From Labrys sp. WJW (GTDB lineage Bacteria; Pseudomonadota; Alphaproteobacteria; Rhizobiales; Labraceae): a DNA stretch of 64,000 nt. The stretch is from contig NZ_LYXZ01000056.1 of assembly GCF_001676615.1 (NCBI RefSeq), forward strand, positions 186,001-250,000, given 5' to 3'. Shown one piece after another: positions 61,573-64,000 of the stretch; position 1 is the first letter of the stretch, and every line of letters begins with the position of its first letter. The position numbers were made by a program, and so were the translations under genes. The notes under the pieces are model-generated. The model ran no database searches and was not told the origin of the DNA. It saw nothing but the letters and a program-made list of their open reading frames with translations.

Positions 61573-62982
61573 TTAGACCGAGTAGTACATCTCGAATTCG
61601 ACCGGATGCGGCGTCATCTCGAAGCGCATCACTTCCTGCATCTTCAGCTCGATGAAGCTGTTGATGAAGTCGTCGGTGAACACGCCGCCCTTCTTGAGAT
61701 ACTCGCGGTCCTTGTCGAGGGCAGCGAGAGCCTCGCGCAGCGAGCCGCAGACGGTCGGGATCTTCTTGAGCTCCTTGGGCGGCAGGTCGTAGAGATCCTT
61801 GTCCATCGCCGGGCCGGGATCGATCTTGTTGAGGATGCCGTCCATGCCGGCCATGAACAGGGCTGCAAAGGCGAGATAGGGGTTCGCCGCCGGATCGGGG
61901 AAGCGGACCTCGACGCGCTTGGCCTTCGGGTTGGTCGTGTAGGGGATGCGGCAGGAAGCCGAGCGGTTGCGGGCCGAATAGGCCAGCAGCACCGGCGCTT
62001 CGTAGCCGGGGACCAGGCGCTTGTAGGAGTTGGTCGCCGGGTTGGTGAAGGCGTTCAGCGACTTGGCATGCTTGATGATGCCGCCGATATAGTGAAGGCA
62101 GGTCTCGGAGAGGTCGGCATATTTGTTGCCGGCGAACACCGGCTTGCCGTCCTTCCAGATCGACTGGTGCACATGCATGCCCGAGCCGTTGTCGCCGAAG
62201 ACGGGCTTGGGCATGAAGGTTGCCGTCTTGCCATAGGTGTGGGCGACGTTGTGAATGGCGTACTTGTAGATCTGCAGGTGGTCGGCCATCGTCACCAGCG
62301 TACCGAACTTCATGCCGAGTTCGTGCTGGGCGGAGGCGACCTCGTGGTGATGCTTCTCGACCACGACGCCCATCTGCTGCATCGCAGCCAGCATTTCCGA
62401 GCGCATGTCCTGCGCCGAATCGAGCGGGGGAACCGGGAAGTAGCCGCCCTTGGTGTTGATGCGGTGGCCGAGATTGCCACCTTCATATTCGGTGTCGAAA
62501 TTCGTCGGCAGTTCGGTCGAATCGAGCTTGAAGCCGGTGTTGTAGGGGTCCGCCTTGAAGCGAACGTCATCGAACACGAAGAACTCGGCTTCCGGGCCGA
62601 AATAGGCGACGTCACCGATGCCGGTCGACTTCAGATAGGCCTCGGCGCGCTTGGCGATGCCACGCGGGTCGCGGCTGTAACCTTCGCCGGTGGAGGGCTC
62701 GACCACGTCGCAGGTGATCGACATCGTCGCTGCCGAGAAGAAGGGATCCATCGTGGCGGTGGTGGGGTCCGGCATCAGGCACATGTCGGATTCGTTGATC
62801 GCCTTCCAGCCAGCGATGGAGGAACCGTCGAACATCGTGCCTTCCGTGAAGATCTCCTCATCCACCAGGGAGACGTCGAAGGTCACATGCTGCCACTTGC
62901 CGCGCGGGTCAGTGAAGCGAAAATCGACATATTTGACGTCATTGTCCTTGATCGCCTTCAGGACATCCTTGGCGGTCTTCAT
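61573..62982 (-). CDS. glnA: Glutamine synthetase, type I
   Basis: Cytosolic dodecameric enzyme condensing ammonia and glutamate with ATP. The 469-residue length is the standard for GlnA. Seen: VDFRFTDPRGKWQHVT, DGSSIAGWKAINESDM, GPEAEFFVFDDV (metal-binding Glu), KPVFGDNGSGMHVHQS, and the adenylylation loop DLYDLPPKEL with its Tyr near residue 400. NPATNSYKRLVPGYEAPVLL is the glutamate-binding flap. The start at 62982 (MKTAKDVLKAIKDND) is preferred to 63012. It follows glnB in one operon, separated by a repeat. Confidence 0.97.
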   Translation of the reverse strand: MKTAKDVLKAIKDNDVKYVDFRFTDPRGKWQHVTFDVSLVDEEIFTEGTMFDGSSIAGWKAINESDMCLMPDPTTATMDPFFSAATMSITCDVVEPSTGEGYSRDPRGIAKRAEAYLKSTGIGDVAYFGPEAEFFVFDDVRFKADPYNTGFKLDSTELPTNFDTEYEGGNLGHRINTKGGYFPVPPLDSAQDMRSEMLAAMQQMGVVVEKHHHEVASAQHELGMKFGTLVTMADHLQIYKYAIHNVAHTYGKTATFMPKPVFGDNGSGMHVHQSIWKDGKPVFAGNKYADLSETCLHYIGGIIKHAKSLNAFTNPATNSYKRLVPGYEAPVLLAYSARNRSASCRIPYTTNPKAKRVEVRFPDPAANPYLAFAALFMAGMDGILNKIDPGPAMDKDLYDLPPKELKKIPTVCGSLREALAALDKDREYLKKGGVFTDDFINSFIELKMQEVMRFEMTPHPVEFEMYYSV

Positions 62983-63049
62983 CTGGTGCAACCCTTTCGT
63001 TCGTTTGGGCACTATCTTTTAAGGCGCGAACCGAGGCCCGCTGATTGCC

Positions 63050-63152
63050 AGAGCGTCTTGCGATTGGACGGGATCACCGGAAATCGCAAAGACGCGTCGA
63101 AATACAAAGCCAGAGCAAATAGGCGTTCAGCCATGAACGCGCTTTGCTCTAG
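63050..63152. repeat. Composite two-hairpin intergenic repeat, copy C, inside the glnB-glnA operon
   Basis: Module 2 (AGCGTCTTGCGATT...AATCGCAAAGACGC) precedes module 1 (AGAGCAAAT...CTTTGCTCTAG), with TGAACGC/GCGTTCA inside. It fills most of the glnB-glnA gap. The CTAG at its right edge, read on the minus strand, provides the TAG stop of glnB. A transcript from the glnB promoter must pass through both hairpins to reach glnA. Confidence 0.85.
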
Positions 63153-63487
63153 ATGGCGTCGAGGCCACTCTCGCCGGTGCGGATGCGGATGGCTTCCTCG
63201 ATGTTGAGGACGAAGATCTTGCCATCGCCGATCCGGCCCGTCTGGGCGGCCTTGCGGATGGCGTCGATGGCGCGCTCGACACGCTCGTCCGGCACCACAA
63301 CCTCGATCTTCACCTTGGGAAGAAAATCGACGACATATTCGGCGCCGCGATAAAGTTCCGTGTGGCCTTTCTGCCGCCCGAATCCCTTCGCTTCCGTCAC
63401 CGTAATGCCCTGCAGGCCGACCTCCTGCAGCGCTTCCTTCACCTCGTCCAACTTGAAGGGCTTGATGATGGCTTCAATTTTCTTCAT
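63149..63487 (-). CDS. glnB: Nitrogen regulatory protein PII
   Basis: Trimeric cytosolic signal protein of 112 residues that senses 2-oxoglutarate, ATP and, by uridylylation, glutamine. The T-loop holds Tyr51 in YRGAEYVVDFLP, the uridylylation site. TGRIGDGKIFV is the ATP-binding B-loop, and RTGESGLDAI the C-loop end. It heads the glnBA operon with a sigma-54 type promoter. GGAGACCCC precedes the ATG. Its stop codon lies in the repeat element. Confidence 0.97.
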   Translation of the reverse strand: MKKIEAIIKPFKLDEVKEALQEVGLQGITVTEAKGFGRQKGHTELYRGAEYVVDFLPKVKIEVVVPDERVERAIDAIRKAAQTGRIGDGKIFVLNIEEAIRIRTGESGLDAI

Positions 63488-63535
63488 GGGGTCTCCTCGA
63501 TTTCAGCACATAGTGCGCAGAAACCTCCTTGCTGG

Positions 63536-63553
63536 TAGCAGGTCGCATGCCAA
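63536..63553 (-). promoter_or_regulatory. Sigma-54-type promoter of glnB-glnA
   Basis: On the minus strand TTGGCATGCGACCTGCTA: GG of the -24 box and GC of the -12 box are ten bases apart, as the sigma-54 consensus (TGGCAC-N5-TTGC) requires. One base each in the two boxes deviates. It lies 50 bases before the glnB start and suggests control by NtrC. Confidence 0.7.
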
Positions 63554-63770
63554 ACCGCCAACAGGAAAATTTTCTTTTATCTTCAAGATGTTGAGGCGTT
63601 AGGTGCTGAAAAATGGGCAAGCGATGCCGGAAGACTGCACAATTTTTCGGCGACCTGCCAATAAAATATGCGCCCCGAGAGGGTAATTTTCAGCGCTTGA
63701 CGTGAAGGAACGCATTTTTTCCACCGAATGCGACGAGGTGGCGCATGCCAGGGAAGGTTTGGAGGACGTT

Positions 63771-64000
63771 TTGATTGAGTTACTGACCCCGTCCGAAATG
63801 GCCGATGCGGATCGTCTTGCCATTGCCGAGGCCATGACGGCCGACCAGTTGCTCGAGAGGGCCGGGCGGGCCGTGGCCGATGTCGCGGCGCGACACCCCT
63901 TCAACACGCCGATCCTGGTTTTGTGCGGCACCGGCCTGAATGGGGGCGATGGCTTCGTTGCCGCCCGTATCCTGCGCGAAAGGGGCTATCGGGTCCGGCT
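63771..64000 (+). CDS. nnr: NAD(P)H-hydrate epimerase (YjeF_N), 5' part, cut by window end
   Basis: Only the first 76 codons are in the window. The start is a TTG (MIELLTPSEMADADRLAIAE) with GGAGG at 63761-63765 five bases upstream. The family block LCGTGLNGGDGFVAARIL is present (the conserved GNGxNGGDG loop, here with TGL in place of GNG's middle). The protein repairs damaged NADHX/NADPHX; in this group the epimerase is usually fused to an ADP-dependent dehydratase (Nnr), which cannot be checked here. It is divergent from glnB. Confidence 0.8.
   Translation, partial: MIELLTPSEMADADRLAIAEAMTADQLLERAGRAVADVAARHPFNTPILVLCGTGLNGGDGFVAARILRERGYRVR

Noticed and set aside
61525..63207. Long plus-strand open frame antisense to glnA (560 codons)
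   Set aside because: It is the complementary reading of a high-GC gene; the minus-strand product is unmistakably glutamine synthetase.

Overview
The window is GC-rich chromosomal DNA. The gene content points to an alphaproteobacterium, most likely a member of the Hyphomicrobiales (Rhizobiales): a SAM-II riboswitch before metZ, a long-form dCTP deaminase, a glnB-glnA operon with a sigma-54-type promoter, an HmrR-type copper regulator, a GTTC-N7-GTTC SOS box, many ABC importers, and several families of palindromic intergenic repeats. This assignment is inference; no rRNA or species-specific marker is present. About 60 genes are recognisable, nearly all chromosomal housekeeping or uptake/catabolism genes. 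I see no integrase, transposase, phage module or CRISPR array.

Layout. 0.3-1.6 kb: tpiA and a GNAT acetyltransferase. 1.6-6.5 kb: an ABC importer on the minus strand (two permeases, ATPase, binding protein) behind a FadR-type GntR regulator. 6.6-8.8 kb: an ArsR-type regulator divergent from a DHA2 drug exporter. 8.8-12 kb: a LysR regulator divergent from an OHCU decarboxylase (urate breakdown) and an ACS-family MFS carrier. 12-14.6 kb: dcd and, divergent from it, metZ under a SAM-II riboswitch. 14.8-22.2 kb: purine salvage/catabolism, with xdhC, a four-gene BMP-type nucleoside ABC importer and an allantoate amidohydrolase-type enzyme. 22.5-26.7 kb: an EamA exporter and a polar amino-acid ABC importer. 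26.8-29.8 kb: a class C beta-lactamase and rimO. 30-36.3 kb: a GntR regulator, a Cys/Met-metabolism PLP enzyme and a complete CUT1 sugar-type ABC importer. 36.5-38.6 kb: an MFS carrier, an ArsC/Spx-like protein and a DUF1428 protein.

38.7-42.1 kb carries a copper-resistance block on the minus strand: a CopA P-type ATPase, CueR/HmrR and then a peptide-deformylase-like protein that has lost conserved metal ligands. 42.2-45.1 kb is a DNA-damage pair (a UvrD-like helicase and an SRAP protein) behind a perfect SOS box. 45.3-51.5 kb is a tightly overlapping six-gene cluster (DUF4129, DUF4350, MoxR ATPase, DUF58, SpoIIM-like, RDD). 51.5-55.6 kb is the least explained region: two paralogous multi-pass membrane proteins bracket a divergent pair made of a LysM-like protein and a predicted metzincin protease. 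55.9-57.4 kb has a small secreted protein, tRNA-Gln(CUG) and a DoxX-like protein. 57.5-61.4 kb has a PfkB sugar kinase, a histidine/aromatic ammonia-lyase and a YbdK-type carboxylate-amine ligase. The window ends with glnA, glnB and, divergent, the start of an NAD(P)H-hydrate epimerase gene.

The intergenic spaces are rich in structured repeats. One composite element occurs in three full copies and one partial copy, and its CTAG edge supplies the TAG stop codon of xdhC, glnB and (in the partial copy) the metzincin gene. Two other elements share the same hairpin-in-hairpin architecture with quite different sequence. These repeats and the LysM-like/metzincin locus are the parts most worth following up.
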